Part shown: piece after piece, positions 9,491 through 22,538 of the stretch
Layout: every line of letters starts with the position of its first letter
How positions within the stretch are numbered: position 1 is the first letter of the stretch
From: Patellaria atrata CBS 101060
Lineage: Eukaryota; Ascomycota; Dothideomycetes; Patellariales; Patellariaceae
Assembly (NCBI GenBank): GCA_010093705.1
Contig: MU006104.1
Coordinates: forward strand, 248,001 to 312,000
Direction: 5' to 3'
DNA: 64,000 nt
Made by a program: the position numbers and the translations under genes
Notes under the pieces: generated by a model
Told to the model about the DNA's origin: nothing
Databases searched by the model: none
Seen by the model: only the letters and a program-made list of their open reading frames with translations

Positions 9491-11358
9491 ATTTAGTCGA
9501 TTCAAGGAAGAGATATTCTAAAGAGGAACACGCGCGTAGTTGTACAACCTTGGGGTTGACAAGACGCATTTTTGCGAACTTTAAAAATGGTACACGTCAT
9601 GCCAAGCCTTCGGCCTATTCTTCCTGTTCACATACTGTACATCCCATCCCGTCTGGTCAACGCTAGCGATAGTTGACTTACAACCGGTATAGCGAATTGA
9701 GTATATCTTACCGATTCAAAGGTTACTGCCATCTTCCATATCTTTTTTTCGGATTTTATGTTAGGAGATGACCTTCCCTCGAAAATCCCCAGGATCATGC
9801 AAATAAAAAAAATATGGGACCGGTTATATCTTAGGAAATCGATACTTATATCGATTAAGGTGAATCTTAGGTTCTTAAGGTCTACCGTCTCCTCCATATT
9901 CTTTTCTTATTACTCCACACAATTTTCTATGATTTTCTCTTCCTCTTTCTATTCCCTAGGGCTGTTGTTACTCGCACATAAATAAACTATCAAAGGGAGA
10001 ACGCATATCTCTCCATGGAAAAGGTAAAGTTGGTTACCATACTGTTATACTTGTATAAGTACTGCACAGTACCCTGAGAGTTTCCAGCAGGACATATCTG
10101 GTACTTACTGCAATACTCGGTTCAAGCTTCTTTGGGGAAGTCTGAAGTGGAACATAGAAGCTTTGTGACGGCGAATGTCATTCTATAAGTTCGATTATCT
10201 CAAGAAGACATACGCTTCTTTTCCGTCTTTCTCTCCTCCTTCTCTTGCCGTCGTACGCTTTGGTCGCTAAAGCCGTAAAATACTATGGTCATAAAACAAT
10301 CACATCAACTATTTGTTACGGTAGGAAGAGTCAAAACTGTAGTGAGTTGACGTACGTATATCGAGCGCACAGTGTCTTAGGGCTAAGCATTCATATAACT
10401 TCCTCCCCTTTGATCTCGCGGCTCTCTGTACGGAGCCACCTATGTAGATCTCCGAGGTAATTATATAGCGCATGGCCATCTTGTGACGCGTCAAACTTCA
10501 GGGTACGCTATCGTCTGTACAGCAGCTGTACACTCGCTCGGTACCGCCTGGCGGGTTGGAGGAGAAACGGTGGTCATTGGGTGATAGGCACGCCTGTACC
10601 TGTAAATCATTCGACTCAACAGCACATGTCGCGGCAATTTCACCAAGGGGTGTATTTTATAGATGAGCATCGTAACAGCGAAGGACCGAAAACCGAAGAA
10701 TATCCTCAAGATCCAGGTAGATGGGTTAACCCTATAGAGGAGAGATGACAATGCAATTCACTCGATATGTAATGCTGAACCCCTGCGTAAAATAGACAGT
10801 AGAACAAGAAACAGATTACAACTCGGGAGTTGAAGAAGTTGAGAAGGTATGTTTATACGTCGAACCCCTGCTCTCACCGAGTCAACACCGAAAATCCCAT
10901 CCCCTTCCCTAGCTTTCTCAGCAACGGAACCGGGACGTGCACAGCGGAAAACGCTATAAAATCAGGGGAGAAGAGCGAATGAATTTTAAACATCTCACAT
11001 ACGTAATCACTGTAGTCTCACTTGGACGCCGTAACAATGTCATGCAGCTATATTTCCCTCTTCTGGGGGTGTGAACTCGTCTGAGAAGCAAAATCAGCAT
11101 TCGATAAACCGAATAGGATTGGTTAGGAGTTGAAGCGTGGTCGAGTCGTTGACCCCCTCCTCTTGACGTTACACGGTTGGTCGTTGAACATATGCACCTC
11201 TTGTTTGCCTCTGAACTATATAGACCTTCGTGCATCGTGTTAAAATGCTCTCGTTTGCTACTTGTAACTTAGAACCGTCCTAAAATATAGACGCTGTCTT
11301 TAACCCCTAGCTACCCGGCAACAGGTGGGCCATAGTTCTAGGAATAAGAACCATTATA
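9491..11358. other. Intergenic, no gene seen
   Basis: About 1.9 kb between the divergent AlkB-like and CYP53 genes. Only short, non-conserved reading frames occur on both strands. It should hold both promoters; I could not pick out a convincing element. Confidence 0.5.
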
Positions 11359-13166
11359 ATGTTTCTCTCATTTCTTTTCTCGCCCTATTCACTTTTATCC
11401 GCTCTTCTCCTTTACTATCTCCTACCGTACCTGCGGAATTGGGCGATCAAAGATATCCCCGCACCGTTTCCGGCAGCATGGTCGAACTTGTGGCTGCTTT
11501 GGCAATGTCGGCAGGGTAGGAGGTATAAAAGCATGGATGAAGCACATAGGAAGTATGGGAAGTTAGTAAGGATACAACCGAACCATGTCAGTATCGCGGA
11601 TCCGAATGCTATCCAGATCATATATGGCCATGGTAATGGGTTTTTAAAGAGGTTTGTCGTACTCCTATGCTTACCCCCTTAGTTCCAGTCTTTGTATCCT
11701 AGTTAACGGATCTATAGTGAATACTATGATGCCTTCGTGTCGATCCAACGAGGTCTTTTCAACACTCGTGACCGAGCGGAACATACACGCAAACGGAAGA
11801 TGGTCTCCCATACATTCAGCACGAAGTCCATAGGCCAGTTCGAGCAATACATGCATCAGAACCTCGAGGACTTCGTGCGTCAATGGGACCGACTTGCCGA
11901 GAAAGCTTTATCTGAGGATAAGGGCTACGTCAAATTTGACGCCCTGCATTGGTTCAACTATCTAGCCTTCGACATTATTGGGGATCTCGCTTTTGGTGCC
12001 CCTTTCGGGATGATCAAAGCGGGCGAGGATGTCGCAGAAGTCAGAGTGAAGCCGGATAGTCCGCCGACGTTTGCACCCGCAATCGAGGTGTTGAACCGAA
12101 GGGGTGAGGTATCGGGGTAAGTCAACTTCTCCCTTTCCCTTCACCTCTTTGCAGCACTGTAGACATATAGACCTAACTTATCCAGAACCCTTGGCTGTCT
12201 CCCCGCCCTCAAACCCTACGCGAAATACCTCCCTGACCCCTTCTTCTCTAAGGGCATTGCCGCTGTTGAGAACCTTGCCGGTATCGCTGTGGCGCGTGTG
12301 AACCAGCGCCTTGCAGCCGGCGACTGTGTAGATCGGGTGGATCTACTCGCTCGCCTCATGGAAGGACGGGATGAGAAAGGCGAGAAACTAGGTCGTGCTG
12401 AACTCACCGCGGAGGCGCTGACCCAGCTCATCGCCGGCAGCGATACGACGAGTAACACGAGCTGTGCGCTGCTGTTCTGGGTCTTGCGGACCGAAGGAGT
12501 CGTAGAAAAGCTACAGAAGGAGCTCGATGCAGCTATTCCCGAGCACGTTGAAGTTCCGGACTATGATATGGTTAAGAATCTGCCTTAGTAAGTAGTTCTA
12601 TCTATTTGATTAGCATACTGGGGTATGAGTTGAAGAACCTAACTAACATCACTAAGCCTAGATGCCGTGATCAAAGAAACAATGCGCATCCACTCAACGT
12701 CCTCCCTCGGCCTCCCCCGCGTTGTTCCCCCAGGACAAGGCATCCATCTCTGTGGCCACTACTTTCCTCGATCCACCGTCCTGTCCGTACCTGCTTACAC
12801 CATCCACCATTCCAAACAGATCTGGGGCCCCGACGCCGATGACTTCAATCCCGATCGCTGGTTCGAGGCCACACAGAAGCAGAAGGTGAAAATTTCCCGT
12901 TTCACACATCCACTAATACACTTCTGTTCCTAGAGACAGTACGTTCTAACATGTGATAGGATGCCTTCATCCCCTTCTCTTACGGTCCGCGTGCCTGTGT
13001 CGGCCGCAACGTCGCTGAGATGGAACTCGCACTCATCGTCGCAACCGTGTTCCGCCGGTATGAGTTCTTAAAGTACCAGGAGGAGATGGAGACGCGGGAG
13101 GGATTCTTGCGGAAACCGCTCGGGCTAATTGTTGGGATGAAACGAAGGGTAGCGGGGTGGTGGTGA
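11359..13166 (+). CDS. Cytochrome P450, CYP53 family, benzoate 4-hydroxylase
   Basis: ER-bound monooxygenase that para-hydroxylates benzoate, the entry step to protocatechuate catabolism and a detoxification route for plant phenolics. Exons are 11359-11651, 11718-12116, 12186-12587, 12657-12885 and 12960-13166, giving 509 residues. Residues 2-25 are the membrane anchor. The I-helix is LIAGSDTTSNTS, the ExxR is KETMR, and the heme loop FSYGPRACVG has its Cys near the C-terminus. Stretches such as YYDAFVSIQRGLFNTRDRAE, LAFDIIGDLAFGAPFGM and LNRRGEVSGTLGC match what I know of Aspergillus BphA (CYP53A1). The first intron uses the less common donor GTTTGT. No reductase or ring-cleavage gene adjoins it. 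Confidence 0.93.
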
Positions 13167-16100
13167 GGACTGAATTTATATAGAAATCAGTTCGGGTCTA
13201 GTGAGGACGTAGAGAGACTTCGATGAGAACTGATATTAATGAAGGTCATGCATCATCTTGTAGCCCAGGATCGCATCAGGGACGATCGTCGGGTTAGCTA
13301 GACAATTGTTTGAGCATAATAGTAATGAAAGCGCATGCGCAGTCGGCATAATATAAGATACAGTTAGCGGCAAAGAGTCCCAATCACCGCAAATATTGTG
13401 ACCGCAGGTTACGCGTTAAGAAGCACGCATACCAGCCGATACCACGTATGGATAGCACATCAACCGCGTGTACAGTCCAAGCACACAATTCCACTATATC
13501 AATAGGAACATCTTTCCCTCCTAGAGACATGGTTGGCCGTAGTGTTTGGTTCGACTCTTCATCAACGTGGAAAATTAAACAATTCTTGTTCTCCAATTTC
13601 CCTGAGAGCCTCCCTTGAAAAGGTGAAAAAGGGCTGGGTGTTCTGGTTAATCGCTCCATGCGAGCTTGCTTTCACAGTTCAGGGTTCCACAGAATAGCGC
13701 TTCCTAGACAGGGAATTAAGGAAATCTTGTATCTTATATTTTGCAATTTGTCCTCAGATAATTCCATGGATTGAAGCGCAGGAAGAAAGGTTAAGAAGTG
13801 GCTTGAAAAGAGATTCTAAGAGAGAGCTTTGAGCGTATGATCATCAGGACAAAATAAGTAGTTACTACCACATTGAGCGCTCTTCTCACCACTTTCTGTA
13901 CGTTGAAATACTGACAGCTGTTAATATGTTAAGATATGTAGGACTCGACTCCCCTGAATGATGCAACAAGGAAATCGTCAATGGTGCACCATATCAGACG
14001 TCTTATAGTCGGTTTACCAGGGAGAAAAACGGCAACGTGCATGTCCGTGGAGACACATGTGCACTCTGAAGCCGCGAGCTATACGGAGATCGTCTAAGCG
14101 CAAGCAGTGGTCGGCTCACTACTATCGGCCCGTCGGTCGTTAGGATACAAGAGGTTGTGGTGGTGGGATTGCACGACGGAAGCACAGCGCGAGGTCGGCC
14201 AGACACGAGATATTTCCCAGCATGAACAAAACTCCGAGGAAAATTGGGTACTGGAAATTGAAATGTGGATGGGAGAGGCACCGCCTTGAAAGCCAGCCAA
14301 GAACATCACACCAGATCTACAGCAAGCTTCCACGAACGATGGCTCTGTGCTTATCGTCTCCGGCAATACCTTCCATGTCGCTAGAAGCGTGGAAAATCGG
14401 TTCTGTGTCTTTGTTACAGATGCACATGCACATCTAGACCTTATATACCGCTAATTGACGGTAGTTGTAGCTGACTTCCCTACACGTCATCTCCGCCATG
14501 GTCATGTTCGTCTTGTTTCTTGATTTGTACAAAGTAATTTCTGAAAGCTGTAGCGATATTGTCAACAGTAAACGTGTTATACGGCATGAAAAACGGTTTG
14601 TGTGTTGTGTCATACCATCTAAGAGGAAGGTGTCTAAATCCCGCGGTAGCCCGCGGTTGAATATAGCAGCATAAGCTAGGTCACTGGACGTTGACAACAC
14701 CATGGATGGAGCTTTATGATTACGTATTTTGTTGAGGAGACCCCAACTAGCAAGTATAGAAGTGGTTTCTACGGTAGAAATGGGAGCGGCGTGCTCGTGA
14801 AACCTTGCGAGAGTACATAGGGTGCACCGGGAACCAAGATAAGGGCCGTCTAATACTTTTCAGTTCTATGAGGAGACTCAGGTGCAAACGTTGCACTTGA
14901 ATATCGAGGCGTCTGTTATCAGGGGTGGCTATCGTTTGACCTATAACGATGCAGAAGATTCCGTAAAGGATGCACTTTCAAAAGAGGCTTCGCAGATAGA
15001 GAACACCGAGTTGTGTGACGTTGCAGATCTGGGCTAAGGCGTCGCCGTTCATACCCGGTCAGCGGATCAGGTCTCATTCAAGTGTCAATTGAAAGGTACG
15101 ACTCCAAATGATATGCCTAAACGTCATACAGTGCCCACCGGGAGAAGAGGGTGCAGGTGGCCCTTCGGGATCTGAATCTGATGTCGAACTTCCAGCGTAT
15201 CTGTGAAATATTTCCAGCAATCGATTCGAAACTTTGGATTTCTCTAACTTTGCATATAATCCGTGTAGAAGTGAAAGCATACTGACAGCAGGAAAACCTT
15301 CTGTGGTCGCTGAGATTGACTCGCAGTCTAGAAATAAACGAGAAATAATCCTGCGCTTCTTTTCGTCCTTCATGTCTGCAACTTGGACGCGTGCTATTAT
15401 AATGTCCTTCCTAGCTCTTGCAGTTACATCTGGTCAATGTCTTTGGTCTTACCTAGAGGAAAAGGAGGTTTATCATTGGATTCAAACCTTCATTATCCTT
15501 GATCCCTTTTAAACTGACATGCATAAAGAGCACCAAAATATGAATTGGTTGCGAATAAGGGTGTGTGGTCTCAATATCAAGGGATATCCCCGAGCGCGTG
15601 TAACAGACAAATCTTCAGAATACTCGATAGCCGGTTAATTCACTTACTATGAAAAAGGGAGAGGCGCATTGTGAATTTTGAGCGATGAACGAACCTGTAA
15701 CGGCTCCATACGTTGTGTGATGTCAGATGCGATTGATAGCTGCAGTGCTCTCATCCTAGTAGCGGGTGGCGCGGCCAGCAAGAGTCAAAAAGTCACCTGG
15801 GTGATACGAGACCTTGCATCTTCCGCAAGGGGAAAGCATGATAGAGTTCTTCTCGCGGTAGAACGGCGAAGTAGACTGCACAGACACAGAGTGCTTTGAA
15901 TCTTCTACCGGGTTAGGTTAATACAGGTATGCTACATGTTCTCGGAAGTATTCTGATGGAAAACTAGCGGTAGACCTCTAGATATTGGAAATGATTTCAA
16001 GACTAATTCAGAATAACTTTTCGAAACCTATAATGAGATAGGTCCTGTTTTGCATAAGAGATACGGCGGCTCCTTTCCAGATACGTCCTTAGGTACGCCC

Positions 16101-18100
16101 TAGGACAAAATGGATAGGTACCTTCTTCAATCGGAAAAGATTCCAATCTTGGCCAGAGGATGGAGAGCAGCCCCGTGCAAAGCAGTTGATACCCGTATCT
16201 GTTATGGGTAGGGTAGAAACAAGGACGTTTCGCAAGGAGCGTGATCTGAACATTTCTCATCTGTCGGCTCAATTATTGAAACCGATTTGGGCTGCCTTGA
16301 CGGAAGACGGTCGATGTTCCAGTCGTCGATCTCACGTTTGAGCGCGTGGAAGTAGGGAAGTGTAAAGTGTAAAGTGTTTTGGCTGTAAGAGTGTTTGGGC
16401 AGGGGATTTAAGCAGGAGGCCAGCGTTTCGGTACTGCAAGGACTAGCAGCAACCAAAGTCAAATATGATAGACGTTATTGATATCAGATCGCGCAATAAT
16501 AATATAGATCAAAGGCGAAGTACTCCGCAATCTATACGGTATTGATCAATGATTGAAGGGCCGTGAGGGCCTAGCGAGAGCCACGAGGTGTTCGGATACA
16601 CCCCGCGGCCCAGAAGCCAGAACTGGCCAAGACGGAAGATAAACCATGTCAGCTCATCAGGCATTTTTCTTGAAACATAGAAAATAAGCTAGGCTGAGCT
16701 GCGAAAAAAACCGCTTTCGATAGCCTTGTGGTGTTGGTGGGTGAGGTGAGCCTGGTGAGGTGGGCGCTCAAGGAACAGGTAAAGGTAAGCCCGATTGAAG
16801 AGTTTCAGGCCGTCCACGCCGTCCTGCTTGTTCGCTGACTCTCGGCGCAAAAAGGAGGACGACCCGGATGGCACACTAGGAAAGTTAGGAAAGCCCAAAA
16901 AGAGCTCTCTTAGCCGCTGGTACATAATTGTCCGGTTGGTGGGACTTCAGACCTCCCGGATGCAATCATGAAGCGTTTACTTGCTGCTTCTCTTGTCATG
17001 TCATCCTCTCCATCACGAAGAAGAGGGTCGGGAAGGAAACTGGAATTGCGCAGGAATTGCTCCTTTTATCTGGACTTTGAAACTTTGCAACCGGATAGCT
17101 GGATCGGGTTTATGATATACTGTAACTTACTGTAAGGTAGGGACTTGTTAGAGAGTACGGGAGCTTACCCTAGAACTACCTTAGCCTAGCATGCTGTTAG
17201 CCAGCTCCGGCTAGGACTACTGGATGAAATGGATAATAAAGTTGTTGCATTATTACTTTACCTTACAGTACGGGAAGTAAGGTATAGCAGCGATCTGCTA
17301 AGAGATTCGATGTGAACGATTTACCACGTGTCGTCGGGCAAGCAGCGGGAGATGGTTTGCTTGTGAGAGCGTGGCGGGACCACCTTTTCCTGCACCTTTG
17401 GGCGCCGTTATTGGACGCGCCTTCCCATCTGGAGCGGCGATCCCCCAACTTGCCCGCCCCCAGCACCCCTTGACTTTTTGTCTAGCCTCCTCACCTACCT
17501 TACCACTCACTTATCGACGACAGCTCGCTGCTGAGCTTTTCCTGTCCCTTCAACGCAACCCCCCCTTTCCCTAACTATCCCCAACTTTTTCACGGTTCTG
17601 TACCGGACCACAAGCCTTTGAGCAACGAGGCCATATCAAGGGAACACACAGTTACACCTGACCTGCCCGGACTCACGTTTCCCTTGGTCTGCCGTCCTAT
17701 CACTCGACTTCTAACAATCCGATCTTCTGGTTCGCCTGAGTCGTCTATGCAAGGCACGACTTTTCATTTGCTCGATTCAGCCGGCCAGAGAGACGAAAGA
17801 CACAAGTAGAAGCTCTTCTCCGCCTGCCCTCCAACCTCAGGAACATGCCCTCGCCGTTATTGACCATTGTTAACCGCTGATTTGTCTTACGGGAGAGACC
17901 TTTAGGTTGTCTCTGTTCTTGACCCTTACTTACACTCATCCCCCTCCCGTCTTCTCTCTCTATCATTGCACTGTGTCGCCCGTGACCCGCCCCGTCTGGA
18001 CTGGGCTTTGTCTGTGGAACGAAGTGAAAAACGCCACGACACTTTCCAGAAATTGTCACCTCGATTGACATTCCTAACAGCTTGTGAAATCTTGTCGCCT
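13167..18100. other. Long intergenic stretch
   Basis: Nearly 5 kb with only short frames that do not look like protein. It contains a 143-bp element with 12-bp inverted ends (17128-17270). From about 17300 to 18100 the sequence becomes pyrimidine-rich on the plus strand, as expected of a long promoter and leader for the bHLH gene. A CACGTG-containing site lies near 17324. I found no tRNA or conserved domain. Confidence 0.5.
17128..17270. repeat. Short element with 12-bp inverted ends (MITE-like)
   Basis: TACTGTAAGGTA at 17128-17139 is repeated exactly in inverse orientation (TACCTTACAGTA) at 17259-17270. Further GTAAGG/ACTTAC matches lie just outside. The size and lack of coding fit a miniature inverted-repeat element or a hairpin-forming regulatory sequence. 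I saw no flanking duplication that would prove insertion. Confidence 0.35.
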
Positions 18101-18552
18101 TCTTCTGAAAGATCTTGCCGTGCCGTTGACTGAGCAAGGATCCCTGTATTGTTACTTCTGGGACGACATTTCCACGAAGAATCTTCCTTGGACCAAACTT
18201 AACATCAACAATCCTTTTCCACCGCGATTTTATGGATGGTAATTAGTTTATCAACCGTCCACGAACTTTCATTTGGGTCCGACTAGCTCATCTCTCGGAA
18301 GACTTTGCGCCGCTTTAAGAATTGGAATCTAGGACGATCTAGCTCCATACTGAACCAAATGTTCATTTCCCACTACTTTCTATCTCGGACTAGTCTGGAC
18401 TTCAATTGAACCTCTTATCCATCGATTTATTCTTCCGACCTCTACGGATCGCATCAACTTTGACAAATCCTCTTTTTCTTAGTTCCCTAGATTCTACCCG
18501 ATTTGGGACTCACGGGAAAGTGTCAGCTCTGATTAAGACCCACCCAGCTCAG

Positions 18553-18617
18553 GTGAGTACCTGCCTCATGTGCCTGACCGACGTGAATGAGGTTTAATGC
18601 TAACTTTTCTTTAATAG
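18553..18617 (+). other. Probable intron in the 5' leader of the bHLH gene
   Basis: A CAG|GTGAGT donor, a TGCTAAC branch site at 18598-18604 and a TTTAATAG acceptor define a 65-nt intron of standard fungal form about 100 nt before the start codon, where no coding sequence exists. The leader would therefore begin upstream of 18553. Confidence 0.5.
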
Positions 18618-18721
18618 TATACCCTTTTGATCACCTTACTGGAACTTGATCTTCTTTGAAGCCTATTCATTCCATTTCTTCATCTACCTGACTTCTCCTT
18701 GGGCCTTCCTGGCAGATTCAC

Positions 18722-20470
18722 ATGGTTTCATTCCCATCCAGTATGCAGTCCACTCTTGTCAGTGACCGGAGGCCTCCGGTCAGCTTGCCTCACAGTCAAT
18801 CTTTACCACCCATTGCTTCCCTAACCGGACCGCTGCCCGACCATTCTCCTACTCAGCAAAGGCATCAACCTGATTTGCGCGATTCTGGTAATTGGTCGAC
18901 GTCTCAGAGTAAACGTGAGCCTTACCTCTAATTCGCTCCCGAAGTTATTTTTTTTTTTGTCAAACCTTTCTGGTTGCACTGTTTTCATCGCAATGATTCG
19001 TCCATTTAACATCAGAAGCAAGAAGTACGAAAAGAGTGAAACTTCTAATAAGATATCGAACAGATTCATCGGGGGTATCAAATACCACTGGACTCCAACT
19101 TCAGACTATACTCAATTCGTCGGAAGAATCCCCTAAAAACATACCAGATACGCCTCAATCGACAAGATACTCTGCGCATCAGGTACGTGACGATATGTCC
19201 CAATGGATTGACTTTCGAAACTGATTATCAAATTCAAGAATGCTCTTCCATCCTTGAATCAGAGTTTTGACCCCAATAGACAAAGCTTAGGGGCAGAATC
19301 TTTCCAGGATTCTCGACGAAGCAGTGTCGATAGCCGCATGAATGCTGGTATGAACCACTTGGCAATCAGTCCTGCATCCCCATATGAGAGCCAGAACGCT
19401 TCACGAGTCTCACTGGTATCTACTTTGCAACAACAACGTGGAATTGTAGATCAACGATCAAATGGCACCACTCCTCTTTCCCCACTTGGAAATCGGACAG
19501 GACCAAGACCACCCATCTCCCGTCAAGCACCGGTCATTCATCCTGTCCCAAGGAATGTTTCTGGAGCTCCCGATCCTATGGCTGCAGCTCCGACCAAAGG
19601 TTATGCTTGGGCTTTCCCTGATGACTTCGACAGCCGTCGAAGATCCAGTAGTGGAGATTCAAGCGCAGATAAGCCTTCCAGATCTCGTCAGGGCAGCTTT
19701 GCGGCATCCGTAAACAGTAGCATCTACACCACAGACTCTGCTCTTCCGCCTGGGCAGAAAAGATTTGACGATGGTAGGTAAACGCGCTCATTAAAATTTC
19801 TAAGGAAAATCTAATCGATTACCAGAGCTATCCCACACTCACCATCATTCCATGCAACATCGCTCGGTGACCAATCTCCAAAGTGATCTGCAATCCAGTG
19901 CAACTGGTGGCAACTATAGCCGTACTCCGGAGTTACGTGTCAGTCATAAGATGGCGGAACGCAAACGACGGAGTGAGATGAAGTCCTTATTCGACGAATT
20001 GAACGGAATTCTCCCGAATTCACCTGGAAGTAAATCTAGCAAATGGGAAATTCTTACTAAATGTACGAAAACCCTTTCTTACCCGATTTGGACAAGTACT
20101 GACTCGCACAGCAATCGAATACATCCGTAGTCTTGGTAAATCTTACGAAGCAACGAGAGCAGAAAACCAGAGGCTGCGCCCAGACGCCGATTATGCTCGA
20201 AAAGTGCACGAGGAGAATGAGCTCTTAAAAAACGAAGTCGTGACTTTGTGGCAACAGTTGAGACGACTGGATCCAACAAATGGTCACGTGTATGGAAACT
20301 TCACGTCTATGCTAGCACAGCAGCCTGGCCCAAACCCTAGCATCCCTCACAGCATCCTTCCACCTCTGCCTCCTCCCACTGCGCCGCCCAATTGGCAACA
20401 ACAACCGCCACCCTCATCAGCTATGCAGGGTGTAGAGTTTGGCGGAGGCCGATCTTATGATCACCGTTAA
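18722..20470 (+). CDS. bHLH transcription factor (group B, E-box binding)
   Basis: Nuclear DNA-binding regulator. Exons are 18722-18914, 19064-19182, 19239-19773, 19826-20062 and 20112-20470, giving 480 residues. The first 300 residues are Ser/Pro/Gln-rich and disordered. The basic region VSHKMAERKRRSEMKSLFDE carries the His-Glu-Arg triad that reads CACGTG. Helix 1, a short loop (PNSPGSKSSKWE) and helix 2 (ILTKSIEYIRSLGK) follow. A heptad-like Leu segment (NELLKNEVVTLWQQLRRLD) suggests a short zipper. The tail is Pro/Gln-rich. Splicing inside helix 2 (after ILTK) is needed to complete the domain. It resembles the Aspergillus proteins annotated as GlcD-gamma-type or AnBH1-like HLH factors; target genes cannot be told from sequence. 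Confidence 0.88.
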
Positions 20471-21533
20471 CATTACCGTACATACGCCATTTCATAAACT
20501 CTAACACGTTATACCATGTACCATTACTTAACTTCCATTGTCATGTTTTCCACTGTGGTATTTGTCCGAAGTCATAGTTTCGATGCTATAGCAATTTATA
20601 CGCTCGAATCCATGCGTTCCTCTCTGCACTGGATCCCTGTTCCCGGCTTCAACTACCTTAACATACTTACGGATGTGTTTGTTTCGTTTTTATGTGCGTT
20701 TTCAAATTCTCTCATCTGTTTTGATTTCCACTGGAGGGGGAGGGAGGTTCCGTCTACAAAATCAATTTTTGACTCATTTCATATATCCTGGGTGGCAAGC
20801 TGGAATGGGGCGGGTGAGCTATGGCAGCGCACAACCGCGATGATGATCAAATGTTCTGAGATGGCACTCAGTTGTTGTGCCCTTAAAGACTTACGACGCT
20901 TCTCAGGTTCGGCGGGGATTAAGAGTGTTTGGCTAGTCGTCTTACACTTAATGCGCCACTTATCAAAATACTAGTAGTAGATACTAGAACTAATTAGATA
21001 TTTTCAAGGCTTACTTCAGTTCTACTTCGTCAATTACTATAACCCAGTCGAGTCGCCACCTTGTGAAGCTTTGTTCCCTGATCCACGTAAAGAAATTACA
21101 GAAAAAGGCAGTCTCACTTTATTGAAAATAAGACGCAACTCGCTGTACTCCTTGCTTAGGGTACAGTTGTCTAAGAATGGATAAGTAGCACTTGAGAGGG
21201 GTTCGTCCGCGTTCCCCTGAGAGCCTTGCAGCACTTGTTCATTCTGTACGCGATATGCTTAATATCACCTCACATGACCTGTGAGATACGTTTTGAGTTA
21301 TATCTACCACAGGTATACTCTATTATAATTAAGTTAAAAAAAAGATGTACGATAAGCTACTTGATAAGGTAGTTGTGACGTTGAATCTTATATGGTCCGT
21401 GCACTACCTTCCTTTATACCCGAAGACATAAATAGAAGTCCGCGATATCTCTTCAACCTACTCTCACCTTTCTGAGTTGATCGAAAGACAACTCCTTCAT
21501 TACACTCATGCAGGTTTTATCGAAGGAAGTACC
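20471..21533. other. Intergenic with 3' UTR of the bHLH gene
   Basis: About 1.06 kb. The first part is probably 3' UTR; a 152-codon open frame here (20516-20974) looks non-conserved in composition and immediately follows the stop. Nothing else is recognised. Confidence 0.45.
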
Positions 21534-22538
21534 ATGGAACCATCGTTAGAGTGGCAGCTGCCGAATACGATAGCAGCTCCTCACAAACTTCCCGATTACA
21601 CCCTTCGCTCTTCCTCACCTCAACCGACAATCCCAATGACAAGGAAACAACTAGCTCATTCCCCGCACCGGGATCTGCAGGAATCGCACCTACTCAAACT
21701 TCCCCAGGAGCTCCGCGATCTCGTCCTCGAATACGTTCTATCCGATCCAATAGCCACACCAAGGCATCAACGGACCGTTTTTGCCAGCGAGCGCGGAGAC
21801 CTAGCTCGCTATAACGGCAGCATCACCTCCTTGCTGCAATTTATGGATGTTCCACTTTTGCATACGTGCCATCAGATCGCAAGAGAAGGGCTCCGGATAC
21901 TCTTCCAGCGCACGACCATTGTATTCATCTGCGGGCCGAAAGTGCAACTCGACATCCTGAGAGACATGCCCGATGATCTGCACCACGCGCTGCGCAACAT
22001 GGAGATCAGCTGGAGCATGATGCCGCGGGATCTGAAGTACCGGCTCGACGATCTGGTAGAAGAGGAGTTAATCCCTTTGTTCGGGTTCGTACGGCAGAAC
22101 ATGCGGCTGCGGAATTTGACCGTTTCGCTACAATATCTAGCGCTCTCCTCGGGGAACATGGTGAAGAGGTTCAAGAGCGGGATACCACCGCAGACCAGAT
22201 ATCAGGTATATCTAGCGCGGGAGGCGCTGAAGATGCTGCTCCGTGGACAGTTGGAGACGCTGGTGATAAGGTATGAGCCGTTCAATGCGTGGGCTATTCT
22301 CCAGCCGAAGGTTCAGGTTCTGGATATGGCTGCTATAGATCCGAGAATGTGGGTTCTTGATCATTACGAGGCCTTGTCGGCTCTTCAATACGAGATTCGC
22401 GCTGTGGATGAGGTCTGGAAGGACTTTGATCTGACGCTGCTCGTCGAGAAGGTCGAGATTGAGCCGTGGCATCGTAGCAATATGGATACCAACATCGGTT
22501 TGGAACTGGTGATCACACTAGCATTAGGGAAAGTATGA
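21534..22538 (+). CDS. F-box/2EXR-like protein of unknown function
   Basis: Single-exon frame of 334 residues from the ATG at 21534 (ACCATGG context); the frame extends 57 nt upstream without an ATG. Residues 50-75 (LLKLPQELRDLVLEYVLSD) form an F-box/2EXR-like helix pair of the kind found in large, expanded families of Pezizomycotina. The PLLHTCHQIAREGLRILFQR stretch that follows is also characteristic. The rest is helical, with no catalytic motif. If it is a true F-box, it would recruit substrates to an SCF ubiquitin ligase, but many members of this group lack proof of Skp1 binding. Intact, no intron evident. Confidence 0.7.
   Translation: MEPSLEWQLPNTIAAPHKLPDYTLRSSSPQPTIPMTRKQLAHSPHRDLQESHLLKLPQELRDLVLEYVLSDPIATPRHQRTVFASERGDLARYNGSITSLLQFMDVPLLHTCHQIAREGLRILFQRTTIVFICGPKVQLDILRDMPDDLHHALRNMEISWSMMPRDLKYRLDDLVEEELIPLFGFVRQNMRLRNLTVSLQYLALSSGNMVKRFKSGIPPQTRYQVYLAREALKMLLRGQLETLVIRYEPFNAWAILQPKVQVLDMAAIDPRMWVLDHYEALSALQYEIRAVDEVWKDFDLTLLVEKVEIEPWHRSNMDTNIGLELVITLALGKV

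Noticed and set aside
13384-16925. Several 60-100 codon frames between CYP53 and the bHLH gene
   Set aside because: No domain, no codon structure, and they overlap each other on both strands.
20516-20974. 152-codon open frame just after the bHLH stop
   Set aside because: It has no recognisable motif, unusual composition and lies where the 3' UTR must be.
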